Assembly: GCA_017469525.1 (NCBI GenBank)
Contig: JAFUGG010000020.1
Span: 1-64,000, forward strand
Length of the DNA stretch: 64,000 bases
Direction: 5' to 3'
DNA from: Bacteroidaceae bacterium
GTDB lineage: Bacteria; Bacteroidota; Bacteroidia; Bacteroidales; Bacteroidaceae
In this document: in pieces, positions 5,793-14,509 of the stretch
Position numbering within the stretch: the first letter of the stretch is position 1
How the letters are laid out: the number at the start of each line of letters is the position of its first letter
Position numbers and translations under genes: made by a program
The notes under the pieces: generated by a model
Databases searched by the model: none
What the model was told of the DNA's origin: nothing
The model's input: the letters and a program-made list of their open reading frames with translations, nothing else

Positions 5793-8713
5793 CAACACTC
5801 CGCAAAAAAGTCTCCGACAAGGAAGGAAAGCGACACTTTAAGCCGCTCGCAGATGTCTGTCAATGTAGCACCATTGGACGATAGTGCGTAGAAGCTGTCT
5901 TCGCCCATGAGCACATATTCCCATGTCCTCCCCATTCGTTCTTCCAGCTTTAGTTTGTTAATCTTCCGTGTCCACTCTACGGCTGCCGTCTGTTTCTGCC
6001 GGACGTTCTTGTCCGAGAGCTTGTCGTTTCCTTTCGTTTCGATGAGATAGACCTTGTCCTTGGTTGCTACGATGAAGTCGGGATGATAGGTTGCCATGAG
6101 TCCGTCTGCACGGATGTAGTAGATGATGGCAAAGGGATGCTGATTCTCGCTTATCTTCAAGTATCGCTCCACATCGCCGTCCTTCTCGAGGAACTCAAGG
6201 AAAGCCTGCTCCAGTCCACCGCCATGCGTGGGATAAGCCTGCCGCTCATAGATTGTCTTTCGGGTTTCGATGGAATAAGCCTCGCGCATCTTGATTTCCG
6301 TCACCGAAGAGAACTTTGTATGCTCCACCTGAGCATCTATCGTCAGTATTTGCTCTTGCAGATGGAAGATGGCGCGTGCCATTTCCTCAATGATGTGCTT
6401 GGTGACGATGGCATCCCTTGAAAGCAGAATCTTCCAGTCGTTGCCTCTAAAAGGATTGAAAGGTTGGCCGAACAGTCGTGTCCGTATATACTGGTCGACC
6501 ACAGCAATGGTTCTTGCTTCGTTAATCTGTATGTTCGGCACAGGCATCTCTCGATGGGAAGAGACTTTGTCGAAGCGCATCGTGATGGTACGCAGCAGCT
6601 TTTGCAGGTACTCGTTGTAGCTGGTGGCTGTAAACAGATTTGCCGTCACCTTGTATCTGCCGAACTGTGTCTTCGAAAGGGCTTCCTGCGAGATGAAGGT
6701 CTCGCCGTCTCGTGCCAGGAACTGTCGCAGACGTTCCAATGGGAAAGCCGTGAAGGGGGCAAGACGATTGATGTCAATCTCTACGTCCTCCAATTCCTCT
6801 TCGGCATCCTTGACTATCACGGGCCATTCGAAATCGAACTGTTCGTAGCCTTCCCGCAAGCCTACTCGGATGATGTCTCCCGTAGAGCCATCCCGTCCCA
6901 CTTCTCCTGTTTCCTCGACAGCCAAGCCGCCTTCGAGCAGTTCGTCGTAGAAACGGATGAAGGCAGGATGCTCTATGATGCTGAGCATGTCGAGGTAAGT
7001 CTTGGGCTGGCTGTGCAGTCCGAGGACGCGCTTGCGGTCTTCTTCCTTGGTGCTTTGGTATTCCGGCTCGCGCCACATCAGGCGAAGGCCGCGGCCTATG
7101 ATTTGTTCCAAGAGGATGGGAGCTTCCGACGAACGCAACGGCACAATGACGCAGATATTGTTCACGTCGAAACCCTCACGGAGCATCAGCACAGAGACGA
7201 TGACTTTTGGCTTCATGTACTTGTCGATGTCGAAGAGTTTCTTCTTCGTCTCACGCCATTCTTTCTCCGACACTTCTCCCTTGGCATTGCTGTCGATGAC
7301 GACGACATCTTCTTCTGCCAGGCCGTCGTCTGTCATCATCTTGGCGACGAAAGGCGTGACGGAAGTGTCTTCGCAAATGACCAGCATCTTGGGGTTCTTC
7401 CTTTCGTCGAGATTGGTAAACTCCTGCTCGAGCATCTTCAACTTAGCCAGGCCAGCACGGAGCATGAGTCTTTGTCCGTCGCTCAGGTCGCAAACCTTGT
7501 TGCGGTCATCGCGCACGGCTTTGTAGTCGAGGTCCTGCAGCTCGGTCAGTTCTTGCCTGCGGTCCAGCAAAAGCGTCTTCACCAGTCCCTTTCGCATGGC
7601 TGTTGCCAAGTCGAAGTCGACGACGATATGAGGGAAGTAAGCCTTCTGTGCCTTCTTGCCAGAGCCTCTCATGTCGTAGGGCGTTGCCGAGAAATCCACT
7701 TGGAAGAAGCTCTCGCCCTTCTTCTCTGAGATGATGTTCAAGCCTTTCTGCCATTCCACTTCCTCTGTCTCGCCGCCGCGTTTGAGTTCGTGGATGTGGT
7801 GAGCCTCGTCGTTGATGACCATGATGTCCTTCAGTTCTGCGAGGTACTCCAACTCTGAGCCTCGGAGGAAGCGGCGGTCGAGCATCCCGAGGTCGTTGCC
7901 TGCCGCCTTGCCAGGACGGATGGGCAGCAACTCTTCTATCATTTCTGGCACACTCAGCATCCCATTCCCCTCCTCCTCGGGGGAGGGGTCAAAGGAGGGT
8001 GCTTGGTTCTCAAACAGATGCCAGTTGGTAAGGGCAATCAGTCCGTCGCCTGTCGTCTTGCGGCCGATGCCTTCTTCCTTCGTGACGACATTGTTCTGTA
8101 TGAAGGAAAAGACTTCCTGCCGATAGTGTACGGGGATGAAGACCTCTTGATTGAGATAAAAGTCGTTGGTCTCGAAGTCGCGTCCGTCCCTGCCTCTCGC
8201 CATCCTTCCGCAGAAGGCATCGAGCAGACGGTCATAGACGATGAGTCCAGGGGCAATGATAAGGAAGTTCTTGGTGAAGCGACAGGCAGTTCCTTCCAGT
8301 CCCCTCTTTGCATTCAGCATCTGCCACAATAGCAGGGCATGCATCACCCACGTCTTGCCTGTGCCTGTTGCCATCTTCACAGCATACTTCGGCATCTGGT
8401 ACTTCTGCCGGCTGAGTGTACCGAGGTCGAGCGATGGCATTAGGTCGGGTGTCACCTTCTCGTAGTATTCAAGGACATTCCTTACGCCCAGCACTTCGTG
8501 GAGATAGATGATATTAAGGATGGCCTGCCGCTGACCTGCGTGGAAGTTGCGGCTCCGTAGGGAACAGTATTCCTCAGAGAACCAGAACCTGAGCAGTTCC
8601 TGTGTCGTCGGCGTCACACGTTCCATCAGTTCGCCACTTGCCCATGCTTCATTCACTACCTCGCTCAGTCGTTTTGCAAACTCCAGAGAGAATGCATTAT
8701 TATCTGTATTCAT
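5792..8713 (-). CDS. Type III restriction enzyme, Res subunit
   Basis: 973 aa superfamily-2 helicase with nuclease. Walker A MATGTGKT (~114-121); DEAH box INDEAHHIHE (~302); motif V/VI region REGFDVNNICVIVPLRSSEA and QIIGRGLRL (~539). The C-terminal PD-(D/E)XK nuclease reads YHPDFIVATKDKVYLIETKG (~880-897). Length suits Res subunits. Res needs the Mod subunit for target recognition. Its mod partner is upstream on the same strand but separated by an antisense toxin-antitoxin pair, so res probably has its own promoter in the 8714-8790 interval. An in-frame G/C palindrome encodes part of FDPSPEEEGNG (~242-250). The long plus-strand ORFs here are shadows. Confidence 0.92.
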   Translation of the reverse strand: MNTDNNAFSLEFAKRLSEVVNEAWASGELMERVTPTTQELLRFWFSEEYCSLRSRNFHAGQRQAILNIIYLHEVLGVRNVLEYYEKVTPDLMPSLDLGTLSRQKYQMPKYAVKMATGTGKTWVMHALLLWQMLNAKRGLEGTACRFTKNFLIIAPGLIVYDRLLDAFCGRMARGRDGRDFETNDFYLNQEVFIPVHYRQEVFSFIQNNVVTKEEGIGRKTTGDGLIALTNWHLFENQAPSFDPSPEEEGNGMLSVPEMIEELLPIRPGKAAGNDLGMLDRRFLRGSELEYLAELKDIMVINDEAHHIHELKRGGETEEVEWQKGLNIISEKKGESFFQVDFSATPYDMRGSGKKAQKAYFPHIVVDFDLATAMRKGLVKTLLLDRRQELTELQDLDYKAVRDDRNKVCDLSDGQRLMLRAGLAKLKMLEQEFTNLDERKNPKMLVICEDTSVTPFVAKMMTDDGLAEEDVVVIDSNAKGEVSEKEWRETKKKLFDIDKYMKPKVIVSVLMLREGFDVNNICVIVPLRSSEAPILLEQIIGRGLRLMWREPEYQSTKEEDRKRVLGLHSQPKTYLDMLSIIEHPAFIRFYDELLEGGLAVEETGEVGRDGSTGDIIRVGLREGYEQFDFEWPVIVKDAEEELEDVEIDINRLAPFTAFPLERLRQFLARDGETFISQEALSKTQFGRYKVTANLFTATSYNEYLQKLLRTITMRFDKVSSHREMPVPNIQINEARTIAVVDQYIRTRLFGQPFNPFRGNDWKILLSRDAIVTKHIIEEMARAIFHLQEQILTIDAQVEHTKFSSVTEIKMREAYSIETRKTIYERQAYPTHGGGLEQAFLEFLEKDGDVERYLKISENQHPFAIIYYIRADGLMATYHPDFIVATKDKVYLIETKGNDKLSDKNVRQKQTAAVEWTRKINKLKLEERMGRTWEYVLMGEDSFYALSSNGATLTDICERLKVSLSFLVGDFFAEC
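7967..8001. repeat. G/C-run palindromic element inside res
   Basis: CCCCTCC (7967-7973) pairs with GGAGGGG (7982-7988), followed by TCAAAGGAGGGTGC. The same kind of palindrome plus G-rich tail occurs in malQ, fmt and the DUF2520 gene. It is read in frame as a Pro/Glu/Gly-rich loop between the helicase motifs of Res. Confidence 0.65.
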
Positions 8714-8732
8714 AATTATATACTATTATTAT

Positions 8733-8764
8733 TTTGTTGTTTTAGGAAAAAGATGTAATTTTGC
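8733..8764 (+). promoter_or_regulatory. Promoter of the toxin-antitoxin operon
   Basis: TTTG (8733-8736), 19 nt, TAATTTTGC (8756-8764), exact consensus, 27 nt before the antitoxin ATG. It lies in the divergent gap between res and the antitoxin, so antitoxin autoregulation here could also affect res. Confidence 0.8.
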
Positions 8765-8790
8765 AGAAGAATTATAAAAGAACTATTGTT

Positions 8791-9057
8791 ATGACAGCAG
8801 TACAATTGAACGCCATGAACACCGAGTTGTGGCAGAGCATAGGAGCCATAGCCGACCGCGAATCCCTGATGAAGCGGCTGACGCGGTATGCCAAGAAGCT
8901 GGTGAAGGAGAAGAACGACCCCACGCTGATGACCAAGGAAGAGTTCTTTGCAAAGATTGATCAGGCAGAGAAACAGATGGAAAGAGGTGAATACTCCGTA
9001 TTATTGCCTGGCGAAGACTTGACAACACACTTGAAGCGGTTGGGCTATGATATATGA
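8791..9057 (+). CDS. Antitoxin of a YoeB/Txe-type toxin-antitoxin pair
   Basis: 88 aa, acidic and helical, with no enzyme motif. Features include LTRYAKKLVKEKND and MTKEEFFAKIDQAEKQMERGE. Start at the ATG at 8791, placed just below a consensus promoter; a longer TTG start would lie within that promoter. The gene overlaps the toxin gene by 11 nt, which implies translational coupling. The antitoxin role is inferred from order, size and the clearly recognisable downstream toxin. It is antisense to the mod-res transcription direction and sits between those two genes. Confidence 0.82.
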   Translation: MTAVQLNAMNTELWQSIGAIADRESLMKRLTRYAKKLVKEKNDPTLMTKEEFFAKIDQAEKQMERGEYSVLLPGEDLTTHLKRLGYDI

Positions 9058-9322
9058 GATAAGACTTTCCGATAGGGTGAAAGAAGATTTGGTTCGTCTT
9101 GCTAAGAGCGAGCCAAAGGCTTTCGCCAAGGCAAACCGCTTTATAGCCGAACTTCGTGAGCATCCCAAGACGGGTCTCGGACATCCCGAACCCTTGAAAG
9201 GGAAGCCGGAAGGTCGTTGGAGCCGAGAGATAACGAAGAAGCACCGGCTTATCTACCGCATCTTCGAGACTGAAGTCTATGTCGATGTTCTTGCGGCATA
9301 CGGGCATTATGACGACAAGTAA
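9047..9322 (+). CDS. YoeB/Txe-family mRNA-interferase toxin
   Basis: 91 aa RelE/ParE-superfamily fold. The YoeB signature is intact: GHPEPLKG (conserved Glu), GRWSREITKKHRLIYRI (conserved Arg and the HRLxY strand), and the C-terminal VDVLAAYGHYDDK with the catalytic-type His and aromatic. Toxins of this family cut mRNA at the ribosomal A site. The preceding antitoxin overlaps by 11 nt. The gene converges on mod across a pyrimidine-rich tract with no obvious terminator, so read-through could be antisense to mod. Confidence 0.92.
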   Translation: MIYEIRLSDRVKEDLVRLAKSEPKAFAKANRFIAELREHPKTGLGHPEPLKGKPEGRWSREITKKHRLIYRIFETEVYVDVLAAYGHYDDK

Positions 9323-9330
9323 GCACATAT

Positions 9331-9398
9331 TCTCTTTCTTTCTCTCTTTCTCTCTTTCTCACTTTCTCACTTTCACCTTTTTACTTTTTTACCTTTTC
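9331..9398. repeat. Polypyrimidine octamer tract between toxin and mod
   Basis: About 68 nt almost all C/T on the plus strand with an 8-bp period (TTCTCTCT, later TTCTCACT). It forms the whole gap between the convergent toxin and mod genes and reaches the last codons of mod. Its mirror-like composition could favour triplex DNA, which is inference only. Confidence 0.7.
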
Positions 9399-11350
9399 AA
9401 CGTTTCCACTACTTGACTTTCGAAGCCGAAGACATCCACAGCCTTGATGCAGACCCTTCGGCTTTCTTTGTGCGGCACGCGCAGACGGGTGCTATAGACG
9501 CAGTGGAGCGGGTCGTTGTCGCTGGCCGTGTTCTCGCGGTAGTCCTGCCAAGTGGAGCGGAAGGTCGTGCCGTCGTAGTCGGGGTCGATGCTCCAGTACT
9601 CTATCAGCGAAAGCGGGTCGTCGTTCATCACCTTTTGCAGCTTTTCCTTGTCCTTGTCGTCGAGCGGGATGTTGTCGGGCGAGAGGAGGACGTAGTTCTC
9701 CAGTTCGATGTCGAGTTCGTCGTTCTCTCCCTGCCTTGTGACGGCGACGGGCTTTGCCACGAGGTATTGCAGGGAGGAGAAGCGGACGGAGCGGTCGTCG
9801 ATGAGCTTCTTGTAACCTTTCTTAGCGAGTTTGTCGAGCAGGTCGGGCGGTATGACGAGCACCTCGACCTTCGAGTCGGCGTACTTCTGTATGGCCCCGG
9901 AGATGTCGAAGGCGAAGTTCCAGCCCAGCACGATGACTTTCTCCCAATCGCCTCCGAGCAGTGAGGCCTTTGCCTCCAACGCACGGCGGATGGTGGCGGC
10001 AGTAGTGAGGCGGTTGGGCGAGTCGGCCATCACGAGCGTGCGCGTACCTTTAATATATCCGAAGCTGCGGTCGTTGGTCTGTTCGGGCGTGAAGGGCAGA
10101 GCGCCATACAATCCCAAGACCACTTGGCTGAGGTCGCCCACGTGCTTGTAGCGTTTGTTGTTTCGGAAGGCTTCCTTCTGATAGTCGCCGATGCTCTGAT
10201 AGAGGAAGGGCTTCACCTCTTGGTCGATGAAGCGTTTGCGCATGACGAGGGAAGCAGGCTTGCCGATGTCGCAGGTAATCCATCGCCTGCCCAGACGCTC
10301 CGCCACAGCAGCCGTCGTGCCGCTGCCTCCGAAGAAGTCGCAGACAAGGTCGCCTGGATTCGAAGAGGCTTTGATAATGCGTTCAAGAAGGGCTTCGGGC
10401 TTCTGAGTGGCATAGCCAGTTCTTTGAGGGTCTTTCTGTTGTATATGACTAATATCAAACCACACATCTGGTAACAAAACAGGTTCGTCATCATAATACT
10501 TATAAATTTTCCCTGCAGACTTAATTGTCCTATAAATCCTTCCATCAGCATCAATCTCTTTTTTAAGATTGTTCCATTTGTCTACTGTATTTCCACAGGC
10601 TTGGCAAACATTTCGTGGAAAGGATGCACCATCAACATTAAATATGTGATTATTTCCTTTTTTGTAAGAATATATCGTATCATGTTTCCTCGCAAAACAA
10701 CTTTCAGGAATACCACCACTTTGATAATGCCAGATAATCTCATTAAGCATATATGATTTTCCAAATATCTCATCAAGGATTATTTTGATATATGGACCGA
10801 TATGCCAATCAATTTGAACATAAATTATTCCTGTGTCTGAAAGCAGTTCTTTCATTAGGATTAATCTTGGGTAAATCATCTTTAAGTACGAGACTGTCCC
10901 TTCTTCCCAAGTGTCCGCATAGGCAAACTGCTCTAATACGGTTGGCTTCTGTTCTATGTTAGTGTCTGGGAGGGAAATCTTTGTGCGGTAGTCTGCCTTG
11001 GAATCAAAGGGCGGGTCGATGTAGATGAGGTCCACTTTGCCGCGAAGGGAGGGCAGGCCCGTCTGGGCATCGCCTGCAAGGAGAGCTTGCATGGCCAGGA
11101 GGTTGTCGCCATAGATAAGGCGGTTCATCCAGCCTTCGCCATTGCCAGTGCCTCCCGCAAGGTTGAAGGCATTGGGTATCTGCGGCGTGCAGCCTCGGAA
11201 GAGTCCGCTCACGTCCTTACTTGGCAGCACCAACTCGTTGGTCTGTAGTCCAATCTGTGTGCCGCTGCTCAGCCGCTCCAGTATCTGTGCAGCCTCTCGC
11301 CTGCCCTCGCTCACGATGCGGGGCAGTTCTTCGATTAACGATTTAGCCAT
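9389..11350 (-). CDS. Type III DNA methyltransferase, Mod subunit
   Basis: 653 aa N6-adenine/N4-cytosine methyltransferase of the beta class: catalytic motif [10 protein letters not shown] (~108-115) precedes the SAM-binding motif [12 protein letters not shown] (~336-346). Between them (residues ~125-300; DNA ~10440-10980) lies the target-recognition region, visibly more AT-rich than both flanks. The C-terminal third (residues ~370-650) is GC-rich. With Res it forms a type III R-M system. The leader contains a strong 66-nt hairpin and a candidate promoter near 11670. The specificity cannot be read from sequence. Confidence 0.92.
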   Translation of the reverse strand: MAKSLIEELPRIVSEGRREAAQILERLSSGTQIGLQTNELVLPSKDVSGLFRGCTPQIPNAFNLAGGTGNGEGWMNRLIYGDNLLAMQALLAGDAQTGLPSLRGKVDLIYIDPPFDSKADYRTKISLPDTNIEQKPTVLEQFAYADTWEEGTVSYLKMIYPRLILMKELLSDTGIIYVQIDWHIGPYIKIILDEIFGKSYMLNEIIWHYQSGGIPESCFARKHDTIYSYKKGNNHIFNVDGASFPRNVCQACGNTVDKWNNLKKEIDADGRIYRTIKSAGKIYKYYDDEPVLLPDVWFDISHIQQKDPQRTGYATQKPEALLERIIKASSNPGDLVCDFFGGSGTTAAVAERLGRRWITCDIGKPASLVMRKRFIDQEVKPFLYQSIGDYQKEAFRNNKRYKHVGDLSQVVLGLYGALPFTPEQTNDRSFGYIKGTRTLVMADSPNRLTTAATIRRALEAKASLLGGDWEKVIVLGWNFAFDISGAIQKYADSKVEVLVIPPDLLDKLAKKGYKKLIDDRSVRFSSLQYLVAKPVAVTRQGENDELDIELENYVLLSPDNIPLDDKDKEKLQKVMNDDPLSLIEYWSIDPDYDGTTFRSTWQDYRENTASDNDPLHCVYSTRLRVPHKESRRVCIKAVDVFGFESQVVETLKR

Positions 11351-11358
11351 AGCATTAT

Positions 11359-11398
11359 AAAGTTAAAAAGTTAAAACATTGAAAAGTTAAAACATTTA
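11359..11398. repeat. Octamer tandem repeat upstream of mod
   Basis: Five 8-bp units of the AAAGTTAA / AACATTGA kind lie directly upstream of the mod start codon, overlapping its ribosome-binding region. Same class as the other junction repeats. Confidence 0.65.
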
Positions 11399-11425
11399 TA
11401 ATGCGTCGGGCCATCAAGACAAAAT

Positions 11426-11491
11426 GTTTCCTGCAAGTACACAAAACGTGGACGCTTTCGCTGTCCAACGTTCAAGGTACTTGCAGGAAAC
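11426..11491 (-). promoter_or_regulatory. 66-nt structured leader hairpin upstream of mod
   Basis: A perfect 15-bp stem (GTTTCCTGCAAGTAC with GTACTTGCAGGAAAC) encloses a 5-nt internal loop on each side and a second stem, ACGT-u-GGAC-a-GC / GC-GTCC-ACGT, closed by GAAA. Read on the minus strand the loop is a GNRA tetraloop, which argues the structure works as RNA in the mod direction. It lies 76-141 nt before the mod ATG and downstream of a candidate promoter. It could be a cis-regulatory leader, a small RNA or a MITE-like relic. Confidence 0.55.
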
Positions 11492-11667
11492 CTATATACA
11501 GAAAACAGGAAAACGCCCACTGATACCAGTGAACGTAACCATTATTACTGTATATGTTCTTTCCACCTGCAAGTTTCTGAACGTTTTGAATAATAGCCAA
11601 CGCTTTTTGTTACCGATAAGATTTGGAAAGGGTGCCTCCGCTGAGGTGATGTTTGCCCCTATCGCCT

Positions 11668-11700
11668 GCAAAGATACAAAGAAATAATGAAGACTGCAAG
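11668..11700 (-). promoter_or_regulatory. Candidate promoter for the mod leader
   Basis: Minus strand CTTG (11697-11700), 20 nt, TATCTTTGC (11668-11676). The -7 box is perfect, the -33 box is one mismatch from TTTG. It would give mod a ~310-nt leader that includes the 66-nt hairpin. Confidence 0.5.
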
Positions 11701-11798
11701 CGATAAGGAAAAAACTTGAACCCAAATCGGTCATTAGAACGAAGAACGAAGGTATGTCGCGAGCGTCAAAGAAATTTATAGCTTGGCCTGTAAAAGAC

Positions 11799-11887
11799 AA
11801 CGAATTGGAATAATGAGAATAATAAACTCACGAATGGGAACAAGTCTTCTTCGCGGTTATAAATTATTATAATTATTCCAATTCGTT
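11799..11887. repeat. 16-bp inverted repeat downstream of malQ
   Basis: AACGAATTGGAATAAT (11799-11814) and its exact reverse complement (11872-11887) flank 57 nt. It lies at the 3' side of malQ (minus strand), partly AT-rich, with no T run typical of a terminator. No gene is seen in 11492-11930. Confidence 0.7.
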
Positions 11888-11930
11888 TCATTTTCTTTCT
11901 CTGCGTCCCGAAGGCGGGCGGCATTTTGCT

Positions 11931-14450
11931 TCAGCGTCCCGAGCGGGCGATGAGCGTGCGCAGGCGGTCGTTGAAGGCCTGTGCCTCCTGTAGCTTCGAG
12001 ATGGGCAGATGCATGCGGTAGCGCCAGTAGTGCTTTGGATTGGCAGGCACGTTGATGCGTTCCTCTTCGAGGTTCGGGTTCCTGAGGCTTTCGTCTATCG
12101 AGAGCCAGTCCTGCAAGCTGATGAGGCAGAGCATGGACGGGGAGTTGAGGTGGTGCGCCACAATCTCCTCGCAAAGCCAGCCGAACGGTTCGCTGGGTGC
12201 TGTGCCGTCGTGCTCCAATACATTATTATAATATAATTGGGTGCGCTCACGATTCTCCTTCCACCAGAGGCGGAGAGTCGGCATGTCGTGCGTGAAGATG
12301 GTGTCGACGCTTCGATATGGGTTCTCATGAAGCTTGGCAAAGGGCACGCCGTAGGTCTTCGGCATGGCTTGAATCTCGAGGCTGAGGATGCCGAGACGCT
12401 GCATGACGGGTCCCACGCAAGCGGGCACCATGCCCAGGTCCTCGCCGCAAACCAACATATTGCTGGCGTCGATGAGTGCCGGCAGCTTCTTCATGGCCTG
12501 AGATGCCCAGAAGTCGTTGTGCCTGCGATAGTAGAAGTCTTCGTAAAGACGGATGAACGCATCCTGTTCATACTGGGGGAGTCGGCGCCAAGCCTCTTCC
12601 CCTATCACGCCGATGCGCGGGTGCCAGCGGTCGGGTTGCGTGGCGTCTTCGACGAAAAGCTCTGGCTCGAAGGGCATTCCGTAGGACTCAATCTCCCCGA
12701 CACTCAGTGGCAAGGCGGGCGAGAACTGTCCGAGCAGAGCCGTCGGACTGCCTTTCGGAATCTGCCAGATACGGAAGAAGCCGAGGATGTGGTCAATCCT
12801 GTAGGCACTGAAATACTGCGACATACCGCCGAGACGCTGTTTCCACCAGCGGTAGCCGTCCTCTGCCATCCGTTCCCAGTCGTAGGTGGGGAAGCCCCAA
12901 TTCTGTCCTGTCCGCGAGAAATCGTCTGGCGGAGCACCTGCCGACATGTCCATGTGGAAGAGATGCGGCTCGTGCCAAGCCTCGACGCTCTGGGGGCTGA
13001 TGCCAATCGGCAAGTCGCCCTTGAGGAAGACACGACGGCTTCGAGCGTACTCGGCTGCTTCCGCGAGCTGCGTATGCAAGAGGTATTGGACGAAAGCATA
13101 ATAGCCGACTTCCTTGCTGTGGCTCTCGGCATACTTCGTCACGGCACTCCGATTGTAGCCGGACAGCTTTTTCCATTTCGTGAACTGGGACGTCCCGTAG
13201 GTGTCCCTCAAGTGGCAGAAGACGCAATAGGGCAGTAGCCAAGGCCATGACCAAGCCTCACCCCCGACCCCTCTCCCGTGGGAGAGGGGGGAACAATCGC
13301 GAGGAACTCCCTCTCCCACGGGAGAGGGCTGGGGAGAGGCTGTCTGTTCCTCATAGAGGAGATGCAAGTATTCCTCCTTCATCTTGATGACCTCCACGTA
13401 GTCGAGAGACGGCAGGGCGTTCAGCTTTTGCCACTTCTTCTGGAAGGAAGCCATTGCCTTCTTGTCCTTCAAGGGCAGCCTGCGTAGGTCAGCATAGATG
13501 GGATGGAGGGCATAGACGCTGATGGCATTGTAGGGATAACTGTCGGTGTAAGAGCGGCTTTGGGTAGTGTCGTAGATGGGAAGAAGCTGTATGGCGTGCA
13601 TTCCGGCCATTGCTGTCCAGTCAATCATCTCTTTGAGGTCGCCAAAGTCCCCTACCCCCTGGCTGCCTTCCGACCTGAGGGAGAAGAGGGGAACCACCAG
13701 TCCGGCCACCTTCCAGCGAGGCACTTCGAGCCGTATCGTACCGTCGGAAAGGACAAGAACCCATTGACCGTTGACCATTGACCATTGACCATTAGAGGGA
13801 CTCTCCCTGTTGGGGCCTTCCTCCCAATGGACAGAACCGTCCTGCCCTACCTTAATATATTTATATTGGAACGGCAGGCGAAGACCGTCGGCACTGATGG
13901 AAATGAGCCACTCCCCATGTCCCGACGGCATCATCGGCAAGGCGCGTTCCACGTCCCAATTGCCGAGTGTGGGCTGATCGCCGATGAGCGCCACCCTTTC
14001 ACCTTCGGCAAGTCCGGGGGCGAGGACGCGGAAGAGGAACGTCCGAGGCAAGAGTGCGACAGAGGCCGAAGCTTGCTTCTTCAGTCCGTTGGCAACCTCG
14101 TAGGCATCCGTGAAGCAATAGGATGCCTCGGGCACATCGCGCCAATGGTCGAAGAAGAAGTAGGTTCGGGCATCGTCGGCAGGGAAAAGCCGCGGCACAA
14201 CATCCCATTCTCGGCGGAGAATCCCCTCTCCTGTATCGCTTTGGACGTTCGAATCCGTTATGATATATGTGTAGCGGAAGCGTCCGGCACGTGCCTTGAG
14301 GATGCTGATTCCCTTCCAGTTGAGGCCGTCTTCCGTTTCGAGAGGGATGCGCTGCCAGTGCGTCTTGCCCTCCGAAGAAAGGAAGCAAAGTTCGACCTCA
14401 ACGTTCTGTCCCCATTCAGTCCTGTATTCTATCGAGAAATTAAGAGTCAT
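11931..14450 (-). CDS. malQ: 4-alpha-glucanotransferase (GH77) with two N-terminal starch-binding domains
   Basis: 839 aa. Two CBM20-like beta-sandwiches (~1-85 and ~125-215, the second with VALIGDQPTLGNWDVERALP) precede the GH77 barrel, the layout of plant DPE2 and Bacteroides MalQ. Catalytic motifs: nucleophile region YRIDHILGFF (~552), acid/base GEDLGMVP (~670), THDMPTLRLWW (~722). It disproportionates maltodextrins. Start at the ATG at 14450, below a TAATTTTG box. Two odd in-frame inserts: a heptamer repeat giving SNGQWSMVNGQW (~219-230), and a paired-hairpin palindromic element giving SPQPSPVGEG...SPLSHGRGVGGE (~368-398). Confidence 0.94.
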   Translation of the reverse strand: MTLNFSIEYRTEWGQNVEVELCFLSSEGKTHWQRIPLETEDGLNWKGISILKARAGRFRYTYIITDSNVQSDTGEGILRREWDVVPRLFPADDARTYFFFDHWRDVPEASYCFTDAYEVANGLKKQASASVALLPRTFLFRVLAPGLAEGERVALIGDQPTLGNWDVERALPMMPSGHGEWLISISADGLRLPFQYKYIKVGQDGSVHWEEGPNRESPSNGQWSMVNGQWVLVLSDGTIRLEVPRWKVAGLVVPLFSLRSEGSQGVGDFGDLKEMIDWTAMAGMHAIQLLPIYDTTQSRSYTDSYPYNAISVYALHPIYADLRRLPLKDKKAMASFQKKWQKLNALPSLDYVEVIKMKEEYLHLLYEEQTASPQPSPVGEGVPRDCSPLSHGRGVGGEAWSWPWLLPYCVFCHLRDTYGTSQFTKWKKLSGYNRSAVTKYAESHSKEVGYYAFVQYLLHTQLAEAAEYARSRRVFLKGDLPIGISPQSVEAWHEPHLFHMDMSAGAPPDDFSRTGQNWGFPTYDWERMAEDGYRWWKQRLGGMSQYFSAYRIDHILGFFRIWQIPKGSPTALLGQFSPALPLSVGEIESYGMPFEPELFVEDATQPDRWHPRIGVIGEEAWRRLPQYEQDAFIRLYEDFYYRRHNDFWASQAMKKLPALIDASNMLVCGEDLGMVPACVGPVMQRLGILSLEIQAMPKTYGVPFAKLHENPYRSVDTIFTHDMPTLRLWWKENRERTQLYYNNVLEHDGTAPSEPFGWLCEEIVAHHLNSPSMLCLISLQDWLSIDESLRNPNLEEERINVPANPKHYWRYRMHLPISKLQEAQAFNDRLRTLIARSGR
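13255..13340. repeat. Composite palindromic element inside malQ
   Basis: Two copies of the same element in inverted orientation: hairpin CCCCTCTCCCGTGGGAGAGG (13269-13290 with flanking G) and hairpin CCCTCTCCCACGGGAGAGGG (13309-13328), separated by 18 nt and bounded by GCCTC...GAGGC ends. It adds about 28 codons in frame to MalQ, near ~368-398, without a stop. Confidence 0.78.
13763..13790. repeat. Heptamer tandem repeat inside malQ (ATTGACC x4)
   Basis: Four 7-bp units (ATTGACC, one GTTGACC) within the coding sequence, read as NGQWSMVNGQW on the minus strand. This repeat class is otherwise at gene junctions; here it is between the second CBM20 and the GH77 domain, where a linker tolerates it. 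Confidence 0.75.
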
Positions 14451-14477
14451 AAGAGCTTTTTCTTGCGTTTTCCATAA

Positions 14478-14509
14478 CAAAATTAGGAAGAATTCGAGAA
14501 AATGGCAAG
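14478..14509 (-). promoter_or_regulatory. Candidate promoter of malQ
   Basis: Minus strand CTTG (14506-14509), 20 nt, TAATTTTG (14478-14485), 27 nt before the malQ ATG at 14450. Confidence 0.55.

Noticed and set aside
6464..7729. 421-codon plus-strand ORF
   Set aside because: Exactly antisense to res, with no signal, motif or promoter; a shadow of GC-rich codon structure.
5792..11350. BREX or DISARM defence island
   Set aside because: Only mod and res of a type III system plus a toxin-antitoxin pair are present; none of the further components is seen.
11424..11687. 87-codon plus-strand ORF upstream of mod
   Set aside because: Its first third is the arms of the 66-nt hairpin and the rest has no protein-like pattern or ribosome-binding site.
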